Shown: positions 14,985 to 21,943 of the stretch, piece by piece
Position numbering within the stretch: the stretch's first letter is position 1
Layout of the letters: every line of letters begins with the position of its first letter
From: Gemmataceae bacterium
Lineage (GTDB): Bacteria > Planctomycetota > Planctomycetia > Gemmatales > Gemmataceae
Direction of reading: 5' to 3'
DNA: 21,943 nt
Assembly: GCA_020847555.1 (NCBI GenBank)
Contig: JADLBT010000416.1
Location: forward strand, 1 to 21,943
Translations under genes and position numbers: made by a program
The notes under the pieces: model-generated
The model's database searches: none
What the model saw: only the letters and a program-made list of their open reading frames with translations
What the model was told of the DNA's origin: nothing

Positions 14985-16805
14985 ATGGAGCTGACTCCCG
15001 AGCCCCCTCTCGATCCGACGCCGCCCGAACCCAGCCCAACGCCTGCGGAGGAACCGGCCGCCGTGCCTTCCGTCAGCGGGGACGCCCTCGACCTGACGCT
15101 GCCGGTCGAGGCCCGCGTGCTACCGCGCTTCGACCAGGGCTTCCACGTTGGCGCACGCCAGGCGGCCCTTCTCACGCGGGCTCCGTGGACGCGCACCCTC
15201 GGCAAGGTCGGGCTGGAGGTGAGCACCCACGGCTGGCGCTTCCCGGCTCCGCTGGAGCACTTCCACCCGCCGAAGCCGCGCCTCTTCCAGCCGGCCCCGG
15301 AACCGGCCGAAACGACCGAACCCGCGGAGAAGCGTGAGGAGCCGTCCGGCGGGCAGCGGACCCGGGTGCGCCCGCCGAGCGAGGTGGTCCAGTTCAAGGA
15401 CCGCCTGCTCTACCTGCTCCAGCCACCGCTCGAGGATCTGTTCGCCGGCAAGCAGATCCAGCTGCCGTTCAAGCCGTACCCCTACCAGCTGAAGGGCATT
15501 GCCTTCCTGATGCCCCGCCATGCCGCCCTCATCGCCGACGAGATGGGGCTGGGCAAGACGGCCCAGGTGATCATCGCCCTTCGCCTGCTCTTTCACAGCG
15601 GGATGATCCGGCGCGCCCTCGTCGTCTGCCCGAAGCCGCTCGTCGTCAACTGGACGCGCGAGCTGCGCCTGTGGGCCGAGGACGTCCCGTTCGAGGTGAT
15701 CGGCGGCGACGCGCAGACGCGGAAGACGTCGTGGTTCGTCTCCCGGGCGCCGCTCAAGCTCGTCAACTACGAACTCCTGACGCGCGATGCGGCCTGGGCT
15801 GCCGACGAGAAGGTGCGTTTCGACGTGGTCGTGCTCGACGAGGCGCAGCGCATCAAGAACCGCGAGTCGAAGACGGCCCAGGTGGTGCGCGGCCTCCACC
15901 GCGATCGCAGCTGGGCGATGACCGGCACGCCGATCGAGAACCGAACCGACGACCTGGTGAACATCTTCGCGTTCGTCGATCCGGGCCGCATTCCGCCGGA
16001 GACGCCGGCCAAGCTGCTGCCGCAGCTGACGAGCGACTGCATCCTGCGCCGCGTCAAGGAGGACGTGGCGACCGATATGCCGCCGAAGGTGATCCGCGAC
16101 GCCTATCTGGAGCTGGCCCCGGCCCAGCGGGCCGCCTACGACCTGGCCGAGAAGGAGGGGGTGGTGCGGCTGAATGCGCTTGGCGACACGATCACGGTGC
16201 AGCACGTCTTCGAGCTGGTGATGCGCCTCAAGCAGATCTGCAACTTCGACCCGCTGACCGGCCAGAGCGCCAAGCTCGAGCAACTGGTCGCGGACATCGC
16301 CGAGGTGGCCGAGAGCGGGCGCAAGGCGATTATCTTCTCCCAGTGGGTCGAGCCGCTGGAGGCGCTCGCCCGGGCGCTGGAGCCCTACGGCCCGCTGCTG
16401 TACCACGGCAAGATCCCGCACCGGGAGCGCCAACCGATTCTCGATCAGTTCAAGGCGGACGCGACCAGACACGTCATCCTGATGAGCTACGGGACCGGGA
16501 GCGTCGGGCTGAACCTGCAGTTCACGAACTACGTGTTCCTGTTCGACCGCTGGTGGAACCCGGCCATCGAGGACCAGGCGATCAACCGGGCCCACCGGCT
16601 CGGTCAGAAGGAGACGGTGTTCGTGACGCGGTTCGTCAGTCAGGGGACGATCGAGGGGCGCATCGCGGAGGTTTTGGAGCGCAAACGGCAGCTGTTCAAC
16701 GACCTGATCGCGCAGAACGGCCCGCCGCCGTCGCTCGGGCTGAACGAGGAGGAGTTCTTCGGCCTCTTCGACGTTCGGGCGCGGCCGAAGCGCGGTGCCG
16801 CCTGA
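14985..16805 (+). CDS. SNF2-family DNA-dependent ATPase / helicase
   Basis: A 606-residue SWI2/SNF2 motor expected to translocate on double-stranded DNA and remodel or strip bound proteins. RecA domain 1 has DEMGLGKT (185-192), CPKPLVVNW, the DEAQ box (285-288) and TGTPIEN. Domain 2 has IIFSQW, YHGK, SYGTGSVGLNLQ and QAINRAHRLGQ (531-541) with the arginine finger, ending FNDLI. Before the motor are about 150 residues with an acidic/Pro-rich start and a linker at about 105-130. No zinc finger is present, although bacterial relatives often carry an N-terminal SWIM domain. The ATG at 14985 has AGGAGG about 11 nt upstream. An earlier in-frame ATG at 14766 would translate the palindromic repeat and is rejected. 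Confidence 0.95.
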   Translation: MELTPEPPLDPTPPEPSPTPAEEPAAVPSVSGDALDLTLPVEARVLPRFDQGFHVGARQAALLTRAPWTRTLGKVGLEVSTHGWRFPAPLEHFHPPKPRLFQPAPEPAETTEPAEKREEPSGGQRTRVRPPSEVVQFKDRLLYLLQPPLEDLFAGKQIQLPFKPYPYQLKGIAFLMPRHAALIADEMGLGKTAQVIIALRLLFHSGMIRRALVVCPKPLVVNWTRELRLWAEDVPFEVIGGDAQTRKTSWFVSRAPLKLVNYELLTRDAAWAADEKVRFDVVVLDEAQRIKNRESKTAQVVRGLHRDRSWAMTGTPIENRTDDLVNIFAFVDPGRIPPETPAKLLPQLTSDCILRRVKEDVATDMPPKVIRDAYLELAPAQRAAYDLAEKEGVVRLNALGDTITVQHVFELVMRLKQICNFDPLTGQSAKLEQLVADIAEVAESGRKAIIFSQWVEPLEALARALEPYGPLLYHGKIPHRERQPILDQFKADATRHVILMSYGTGSVGLNLQFTNYVFLFDRWWNPAIEDQAINRAHRLGQKETVFVTRFVSQGTIEGRIAEVLERKRQLFNDLIAQNGPPPSLGLNEEEFFGLFDVRARPKRGAA

Positions 16806-16841
16806 CGCCCCTCGCGCCGCGTGGCGTTGCGGCCGTCGATC

Positions 16842-16850
16842 TGGTATAGT
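16842..16850 (+). promoter_or_regulatory. Extended -10 promoter upstream of the 1097-residue protein gene
   Basis: TGGTATAGT matches the extended -10 form TGnTATAAT with one difference. It lies 44 bp before the next start codon, in the 89-bp gap after the SNF2 gene. No good -35 is spaced correctly, which extended -10 promoters can tolerate. It suggests that the downstream gene can be transcribed independently. Confidence 0.45.
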
Positions 16851-16894
16851 TCGCTGCGTTCCGCGCCGCCAACCGCACGCGAAGGACAACGCCG

Positions 16895-19800
16895 ATGACC
16901 GCCGCGCCGCCGCTGGACGCCGAGCAGCTCGAGCGCCTGTTGCGCGCCGCCGACCCGGCCGTCTCCCTCGTCGCCCCCCGGGTGCTGCGCCGCCTCATCA
17001 AGCGCCACACCGGCGCGGCCGGGTTCGGTCCTCTGCTGCCGCACGCACACAGCTATACCCTCGACGCCGCCACGGCCCTCCGCCACGCCGACCGGGCCGA
17101 CCTCCACCTTCCCCCCGCGGGACCGCCGCCCGGGACTCTCATCCTTCTGGAACGGCCCGCCCCCGAGGCGCTCGCCGGCCCGAGCCCGGGCGAGGTGCTG
17201 GTGGGCTACTGGCGCCGCCTCTTCCACGCCCGCGTTCATCTGGTTCTCGCCCAGCGGGCCGCTGCCGGCAAGCTCACCGACGCGGACGTCAGGCAGCGCA
17301 TCGAACGCATCGGCCAGACCGAATTCGACGAGGTGCGCACCGTCCTGCGCCAGGAGCGGGCGCTGCTCCCGCCCGCGGACGACCGCACGGCCTACGTCGA
17401 GTTCGCCGCCGTGTACCTGGAGCTGCGCCACTTCGCCCCCGAACGGCTCACGCACTACTTCCCCGCCCTGCTCGACCGGGCGCGTGTCGAGGCGCTCCTG
17501 GCCGAGGATGTCGATGCGGGTGCCCTTTTCAGCGCCATCCGGCCGCCCGCGGCGCCTGACCCGGAAAGTGTTGCTGGCACGCACCACGACGCCGAGCCCC
17601 TCGCCCAGGCGGCGCCGCCCCCGCCGCCGGAAGCCGCCGAGGCGTTGCGGGCCGAGGCTCGCGCCGTCGAGGCACAGGGCAACGTGGCTCGTGCCGCCAG
17701 CCTGCGTGTTCGCGCGGCGGGTGCGGTCGTGGGCACCGAACTGGATCGGCTCGTGGAGCGGTTGCAGCGCGCCCTTGGGCTGACCGACGAGCAATCGGCG
17801 GCCCTCCGCCGGGCTCTGCCGCCGCTGCTGGCGCGTGCCGCCCTCGGCGGGTGGACTGTCGAGGCGCGGCTGCTCTACGACCTGCAAAAAGCCTGCGTGG
17901 ATGAGGAGCGCGGCATCGTGCAGGTCCAGCTGGTGCGCTGGGCCGTCTCGCTCGGCCGCCGCCCGCTGAAGCGTCCCATGCCCAACGAGCGCCGCGTGCT
18001 CGTCTTCCGCCACGTCCGCAGCGCCGCCGCCAGGGTGGACCGCGTCCACCTCCCCGCGGCCGACCGCGAAAACCTGGCCGCCGCCCTGGGCGATGTGGTC
18101 GAACACACCGCCGCTCACCTGCGCGACCACTTCCGGCCGCTGCTTGCCGGGGCGTTCGACCGCGTTGGCCTGGAGCCGGCGAACCTGCCCGAGCGCGTCG
18201 CCCGCGACAAGCTGGTCGAGGAACTGCTCGACCACATCGTCGCGAAGGGATTCCTCACGCTGGGCGACCTGCGCGACGGGATCGCGCGCAACCAGCTCAA
18301 GCTCGGCGACCTGTCCGGGCCGCGGGAATGGGTGACCGGCGACAGGCTACTGAAGCTGAACGCCCAGCTGGCCGAAGTGTTGGAGGGCGTCTACCGCAAG
18401 GGCGAGGTGTATCTGCGCGGGCTGCAGCGGCTCAGCTCCCTCGCGTTCGGGACGCGCCCCGGCCGACTGCTGACCCGGTTCATCGCGCTGCCGTTCGGCG
18501 GGGCATTCGTCGCCCTGGCCGGCGTGCAGTTTCTCCTCGAAGAGGTCGGGATTCACGTCCACCTGATCGAGGATCCGTGGACGGTCGGCGCGCTGGGCGT
18601 GTTTTTCTTCCTGCTGCTCCACGTCCCGGCCTTCCGGCGCCAGGTTCGGGCCGGCCTCGTGGTGGTGGGCCGCGCGGCCCGCGCCACGTTCCTCAACGCC
18701 CCGGCGTGGCTCCTCGGTCGCCCCTGGGTGCGGGCCGTACTCGCCAGCGCCCCTGCCCGGTTGCTGGCCCGCCACCTGCTGCTGCCGTCGATCGTGGCCG
18801 GCGTGGGGGCCGCGGTTGCCAGGCTGTCCGGGGCCGGCCCGCCGACCGTCGGCACGGTGGCCGGGAGCCTTTTCGTTGCCGCGTGGGCGGTGTTCAACTC
18901 CCAGCTGGGCGCGGAACTGGTGGAACTCGCCGGCGATCGGCTGGCGACGGGGTGGGAGCGCCTCCGCCGGGATTTCGTCCCGGCCCTGTTCCGGGCGATC
19001 ATGGCCTTCTTCAAGGCGATGCTGGAGTACGTCGAGCGCGTGCTGTATGCAGTCGATGAACGGCTGCGCTTCCGCAGCGGTGACAGCTCCCTGTCACTTG
19101 CCCTGAAGGCAATCGCCGGGTCGGTGTGGGCGGTGTTCGCATACGTCGTCCGCTTCGCCCTGGTGCTGCTCGTCGAACCGCAGGTCAACCCGCTCAAGCA
19201 CTTCCCGACCGTGACGGTGGCGCACAAACTGCTGCTCCCCCTGATCCCACAGCTCGCCGCCCTGCTCAACCCGGACGACCCGCTGGCCGCCGCCCCGCAG
19301 GCGACACTCATCATCACCGCGATCCCGGGCATTTTCGGGTTCCTGGTGTGGGAGCTGAAGGAGAACTGGAAACTGTACCGCGCCAACCGCGCGCCGACGC
19401 TGTGCCCGGTTCTCGTCGGCAGCCACGGCGAGACAGTGCCGCGGCTGCTCAGACCGGGCTTCCACTCGGGGACCGTGCCGAAGCTGTACGCAAAGTTGCG
19501 CAAGGCGGAACGCAGAGGGAAGGACGCGGCGGCGCACAGGTATCAGGAGGGACTGCACCACGTCGAGGAGGATGTGCGGCACTTCGTCGAGCGCGAGCTT
19601 CTCCGCCTGCTGAGCCTGAGCAGGGGCTGGGGCGGCCTGAGAGTGGAACTCCGCGCCGTCGGCCTGGCGAGCAACCGCATCCGCCTCGACCTGGCGTGCC
19701 CGGAACTGGCCGAGGAAGCGTTCGAGGTCGTCCTCGACCACCGCGTGGGGTGGCTGGTGGCGAGCGTGTCCCGGGCGGGCTGGCTACGGCAGCTGACTGC

Positions 19801-20188
19801 GGAACAGAGAGGGGCATTGACGCTGAGCCTGGCGGGACTTTACAAGCGCGCGGGCGTGGACCTGACGCGCGAGCAGATCGAGGCCGCTTTCGCCCCGACG
19901 CCGGTGGGGTACACGTTCTCGCGAGCCGGGTTGGTGGTGTGGCTGGCAGGGGCATACGAGCGTGCGGCAGTCTACGAGGTGACCGACGGCGAGACGGTGA
20001 GGCCCCGAGGCGCGGAGGGGGCAGCGGTCGAGTTGCCGGTGATGCGGCGGGACCAGCTATCGTTCCGCGATGTGCCGATTACCTGGAGTGCGTGGGTGGA
20101 GGCGTGGGAGCGCGACCAGGCCGGGGAACCGCAGACGGCCCCTGTCGTCGAGGAGCGGAAGTTGGTGCCTGCGGTGACGCAGGCCTAA
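16895..20188 (+). CDS. Large multi-pass membrane protein of unknown function (1097 aa)
   Basis: I do not recognise this protein. Residues 1 to about 510 look soluble and helical, rich in Ala, Arg and Leu, with a Pro run near 240 (PPPPPEAAEA) followed by a helix resembling a short TPR-like unit. A central membrane region has about six hydrophobic segments (near 525-550, 562-581, 628-646, 651-672, 737-762 and 803-822), plus a weaker one at 780-792. Residues 825-1097 are soluble, mixed alpha/beta, and charged. No signal peptide, cysteine cluster, Walker motif or protease motif was found. The ATG has an AAGGA 8 nt upstream. Codon use and GC content match the neighbours, so this looks like a normal resident gene. 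It faces the dehydrogenase gene convergently. Confidence 0.85.
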   Translation: MTAAPPLDAEQLERLLRAADPAVSLVAPRVLRRLIKRHTGAAGFGPLLPHAHSYTLDAATALRHADRADLHLPPAGPPPGTLILLERPAPEALAGPSPGEVLVGYWRRLFHARVHLVLAQRAAAGKLTDADVRQRIERIGQTEFDEVRTVLRQERALLPPADDRTAYVEFAAVYLELRHFAPERLTHYFPALLDRARVEALLAEDVDAGALFSAIRPPAAPDPESVAGTHHDAEPLAQAAPPPPPEAAEALRAEARAVEAQGNVARAASLRVRAAGAVVGTELDRLVERLQRALGLTDEQSAALRRALPPLLARAALGGWTVEARLLYDLQKACVDEERGIVQVQLVRWAVSLGRRPLKRPMPNERRVLVFRHVRSAAARVDRVHLPAADRENLAAALGDVVEHTAAHLRDHFRPLLAGAFDRVGLEPANLPERVARDKLVEELLDHIVAKGFLTLGDLRDGIARNQLKLGDLSGPREWVTGDRLLKLNAQLAEVLEGVYRKGEVYLRGLQRLSSLAFGTRPGRLLTRFIALPFGGAFVALAGVQFLLEEVGIHVHLIEDPWTVGALGVFFFLLLHVPAFRRQVRAGLVVVGRAARATFLNAPAWLLGRPWVRAVLASAPARLLARHLLLPSIVAGVGAAVARLSGAGPPTVGTVAGSLFVAAWAVFNSQLGAELVELAGDRLATGWERLRRDFVPALFRAIMAFFKAMLEYVERVLYAVDERLRFRSGDSSLSLALKAIAGSVWAVFAYVVRFALVLLVEPQVNPLKHFPTVTVAHKLLLPLIPQLAALLNPDDPLAAAPQATLIITAIPGIFGFLVWELKENWKLYRANRAPTLCPVLVGSHGETVPRLLRPGFHSGTVPKLYAKLRKAERRGKDAAAHRYQEGLHHVEEDVRHFVERELLRLLSLSRGWGGLRVELRAVGLASNRIRLDLACPELAEEAFEVVLDHRVGWLVASVSRAGWLRQLTAEQRGALTLSLAGLYKRAGVDLTREQIEAAFAPTPVGYTFSRAGLVVWLAGAYERAAVYEVTDGETVRPRGAEGAAVELPVMRRDQLSFRDVPITWSAWVEAWERDQAGEPQTAPVVEERKLVPAVTQA

Positions 20189-20216
20189 TCCCGAATCGCC
20201 CTGGCCGTTCTTCGGC

Positions 20217-20257
20217 CCGCTTGCGGCCTGGGGGATCGCCCGCCAGGCCGCAAGCGG
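20217..20257. terminator. Bidirectional terminator-like hairpin between convergent genes
   Basis: CCGCTTGCGGCCTGG (20217-20231) and its exact reverse complement (20243-20257) flank an 11-nt loop. The hairpin lies in the 115-bp gap between the convergent membrane protein and dehydrogenase genes, where a shared terminator is expected. No T-run is present on either side, so it may act as an RNA-stabilising or factor-assisted stop. Confidence 0.6.
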
Positions 20258-20303
20258 CAGGCGTACCGGATTGCCGGGACAGATTCTGGAGTCCGCCCAC
20301 GTC

Positions 20304-21656
20304 TCACGCCTTGACCACGCGGCAGCCGCCGGCCGCCCCCACCCGCCGCGCGGCGTTGCGCGTATCGACCATCAGCCGGGCGTGGCGACTGATCCATTCG
20401 TAGTCGTACGCGCTGTGGTCGGTCACGATCAGCACGCAATCCTGGGCGGCGAGGTTCTCCTCAGTCAGCGGGGTGCTGTCACGCTGAATCGTGTGGTGGC
20501 GCATCCGCGGCAGGGTCGGGACGTGCGGATCGTTGTACGCCACCGCCGCCCCGCGCCGGTCGAGCAGCTCCATGATCTCGAACGCTGGCGACTCGCGCGG
20601 GTCGTCCACGTCCTTCTTGTACGCCACGCCAAGCACCAGGAGACGGCTCCCCTTCAGCGGCTTGCCGTCCTCGTTGAGCGCCTCGGCGACGCGATTGACG
20701 ACGTACTGCGGCATCGCCGTGTTCACCTCGCCGGCCAGCTCGATGAAGCGCGTGTGGATGCCGTGGCGCCGGGCCGCCCACGTCAGATAGAACGGGTCGA
20801 TCGGGATGCAGTGCCCGCCGAGGCCCGGCCCCGGATAGAACGCCTGGAACCCGAACGGCTTTGTCTTGGCGGCCGCAATCACCTCCCACACGTCGATGCC
20901 CATCCGGTCGAACACCACCTTTAGCTCGTTGACGAGCGCGATGTTGACCGCCCGGTACGTGTTCTCCAGGATCTTGCACGCCTCCGCCACGCCGGTGCTG
21001 GAGACCGGCACGACGCCTTCCACGACCGGCGCGTACAGGGCGGTGGCGAGGTCGCGGCTATCCGCGTTGATGCCGCCGACCACCTTCGGAATGGTGCGCG
21101 TCGAGAAGTCGCGGTTGCCCGGATCCTCGCGCTCGGGGCTGTAGGCGAGGAAGAAGTCCTTGCCGGCGCGCAGCCCGCTCTCCTCCAGGATCGGTCGCAG
21201 GAGATCCTCGGTCGTGCCGGGGTAGGTGGTGCTCTCCAGAACGACAAGTTGGCCCTGCCTGAGGTGGTCGCGCAGGACGCGGCCGGTGGCGACGATGTAC
21301 GACAGGTCCGGCTCGCGCGCCTCGGTGAGCGGGGTCGGGACGCAAATGATGATCGCGTCCGCCTCGGCGAACCGGCACGGGTCGGTCGTCGCCGCGAACC
21401 GCCCGGAGGCGACCATCTCCGCGACGCGGGCCGCGTCGATGTGGCCGATGTAACTCTGCCCGGCGTTCAGCTTGCCGACCTTGTCGGCGTCGATGTCAAA
21501 GCCGAGGACGGGAAAGCCGCCCCAGGCGAACGTCTCGGCCAGGGGCAGGCCGACGTAGCCCATGCCGACGACCGCGACGCGGGCCGTCCGTGCCTCGATG
21601 CGAGCCCGCAGCCGGTCGGCGAGCGTTGCCTTCCTGGCGACCTGGGTGGGGGTCAT
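20304..21656 (-). CDS. wbpA: UDP-N-acetylglucosamine 6-dehydrogenase (WbpA-like)
   Basis: This enzyme oxidises UDP-GlcNAc to UDP-GlcNAcA with two NAD+ in the cytoplasm. The 450-residue protein has GMGYVGLPLA (31-40) for NAD binding, CVPTPL (105-110), ESTTYPGTT (141-149) and the catalytic Cys283 in GPGLGGHCIPIDPFYLTW. That form is typical of the WbpA group rather than WecC or UDP-glucose dehydrogenases. GVAYKKDVDDPRESPA, late in the protein, is the third-domain signature. The ATG at 21656 has GGAGG 7 nt upstream. It is apart from the main operon, separated by plus-strand genes, but its product is a plausible acidic sugar donor for the same polysaccharide. Dehydrogenase identity is strong; the exact substrate is inferred. 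Confidence 0.92.
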   Translation of the reverse strand: MTPTQVARKATLADRLRARIEARTARVAVVGMGYVGLPLAETFAWGGFPVLGFDIDADKVGKLNAGQSYIGHIDAARVAEMVASGRFAATTDPCRFAEADAIIICVPTPLTEAREPDLSYIVATGRVLRDHLRQGQLVVLESTTYPGTTEDLLRPILEESGLRAGKDFFLAYSPEREDPGNRDFSTRTIPKVVGGINADSRDLATALYAPVVEGVVPVSSTGVAEACKILENTYRAVNIALVNELKVVFDRMGIDVWEVIAAAKTKPFGFQAFYPGPGLGGHCIPIDPFYLTWAARRHGIHTRFIELAGEVNTAMPQYVVNRVAEALNEDGKPLKGSRLLVLGVAYKKDVDDPRESPAFEIMELLDRRGAAVAYNDPHVPTLPRMRHHTIQRDSTPLTEENLAAQDCVLIVTDHSAYDYEWISRHARLMVDTRNAARRVGAAGGCRVVKA

Positions 21657-21743
21657 GAGAGTCCCTCCGTGGGTTGAGTGGTGTGGGGGAAGGGGTCAGG
21701 GGTCAGAGCCAAGCCTGCGGGCGGCGGCCCAGGCGATTCACTT

Positions 21744-21770
21744 CCCCCTCTCCCTTCGTGGGAGAGGGGG
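21744..21770. repeat. CTCTCCC-type hairpin upstream of the dehydrogenase gene
   Basis: CCCCCTCTCCC (21744-21754) and GGGAGAGGGGG (21760-21770) form a perfect 11-bp stem with a TTCGT loop. It lies between the end of the partial gene and the dehydrogenase start. Its core matches the 6131-6167 hairpin, suggesting a dispersed family. It could also act as a weak terminator for the upstream gene. Confidence 0.65.
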
Positions 21771-21807
21771 AGGGATCGGACTGCCTCCTCCAGATCTCGA
21801 ATCAGCG

Positions 21808-21943
21808 TTACTGCAACTCGGCCTTCAGCCGCTGGAACGCCTCGCGCTCCGCGGGGTGGAGACGCTCGGCGGTCAGGCCGGCGGTGGTGGCACGCTGCAG
21901 GGCCTGCCGCGCCGCCTGGGTGTTGCGCGACTTTTGGTGCGCC
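21808..21943 (-). CDS. C-terminal end of a possible TPR protein, cut by window edge
   Basis: Only the last 44 codons and a TAA stop are visible; the gene continues past the right edge. The helix-turn-helix spacing (QAARQALQRATTAGLTAERL, then HPAEREAFQRL) resembles the C-terminal helix pair of tetratricopeptide-repeat proteins. The fragment is too short for a firm assignment. It ends about 150 bp before the dehydrogenase start on the same strand, with a hairpin in between, so cotranscription is possible but not shown. Confidence 0.5.
   Translation of the reverse strand, partial: AHQKSRNTQAARQALQRATTAGLTAERLHPAEREAFQRLKAELQ

Noticed and set aside
15120..16889. Open frame of 589 codons on the minus strand
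   Set aside because: It is antisense to the SNF2 gene and its composition is that of a shadow frame.
16640..18235. Open frame of 531 codons on the minus strand
   Set aside because: It spans the end of SNF2 and the start of the membrane protein in antisense and has no domain.

Overview
The window is about 22 kb of very GC-rich DNA. It looks like the chromosome of a planctomycete, most likely Gemmata-like. This is an inference from the GC content, the exosortase/EpsI pair embedded in an exopolysaccharide operon, the dispersed GC-rich palindromes, and the mix of GTG starts with GGAGG-type ribosome binding sites. No rRNA, tRNA, CRISPR array, transposase or phage gene was seen.

Region 1 (1-11401, all minus strand) is one exopolysaccharide operon. 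In transcription order it encodes an exosortase, a Wzc/GumC-type chain-length protein fused to a BY-kinase ATPase, an EpsI-family protein, an initiating undecaprenyl-phosphate sugar transferase, an ExoA-like GT2 glycosyltransferase, a DUF3473-type polysaccharide deacetylase, a UDP-GlcNAc 2-epimerase and three GT-B glycosyltransferases, the last cut by the window edge. Several junctions overlap by 4 bp (ATGA) or are under 25 bp, which supports cotranscription. No Wzx flippase or Wzy polymerase is visible; they may lie beyond position 1.

Region 2 (11402-12145) is a 744-bp gene-free divergent region. It carries a good sigma70-like promoter reading toward the exosortase, which would give that operon a long leader with two hairpins. 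Region 3 (12146-14361, plus strand) holds the outer-membrane polysaccharide export (Wza-like) lipoprotein, a terminator-like hairpin and a small secreted protein of unknown function.

Region 4 (14426-20188, plus strand) appears unrelated to polysaccharide. It contains a 100-residue SWIM zinc-finger protein, a SNF2-family helicase that lacks a SWIM domain, and a 1097-residue multi-pass membrane protein of unknown function with its own extended -10 promoter. Region 5 (20304-21943, minus strand) holds a WbpA-like UDP-GlcNAc 6-dehydrogenase, convergent with region 4 across a perfect 15-bp hairpin, and the C-terminal end of a possible TPR protein.

A working model (inference): the epimerase and dehydrogenase supply UDP-ManNAc and UDP-GlcNAcA. 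The sugar transferase starts a lipid-linked repeat, the glycosyltransferases extend it, the deacetylase trims N-acetyl groups, and Wzc plus the Wza-like protein control length and export. The exosortase/EpsI pair would anchor PEP-CTERM-type proteins to the same surface, but none of its substrates is encoded here. Two copies of a dispersed palindromic repeat (10231-10310 and 14781-14855) and several CTCTCCC-type hairpins occupy the gaps between genes.
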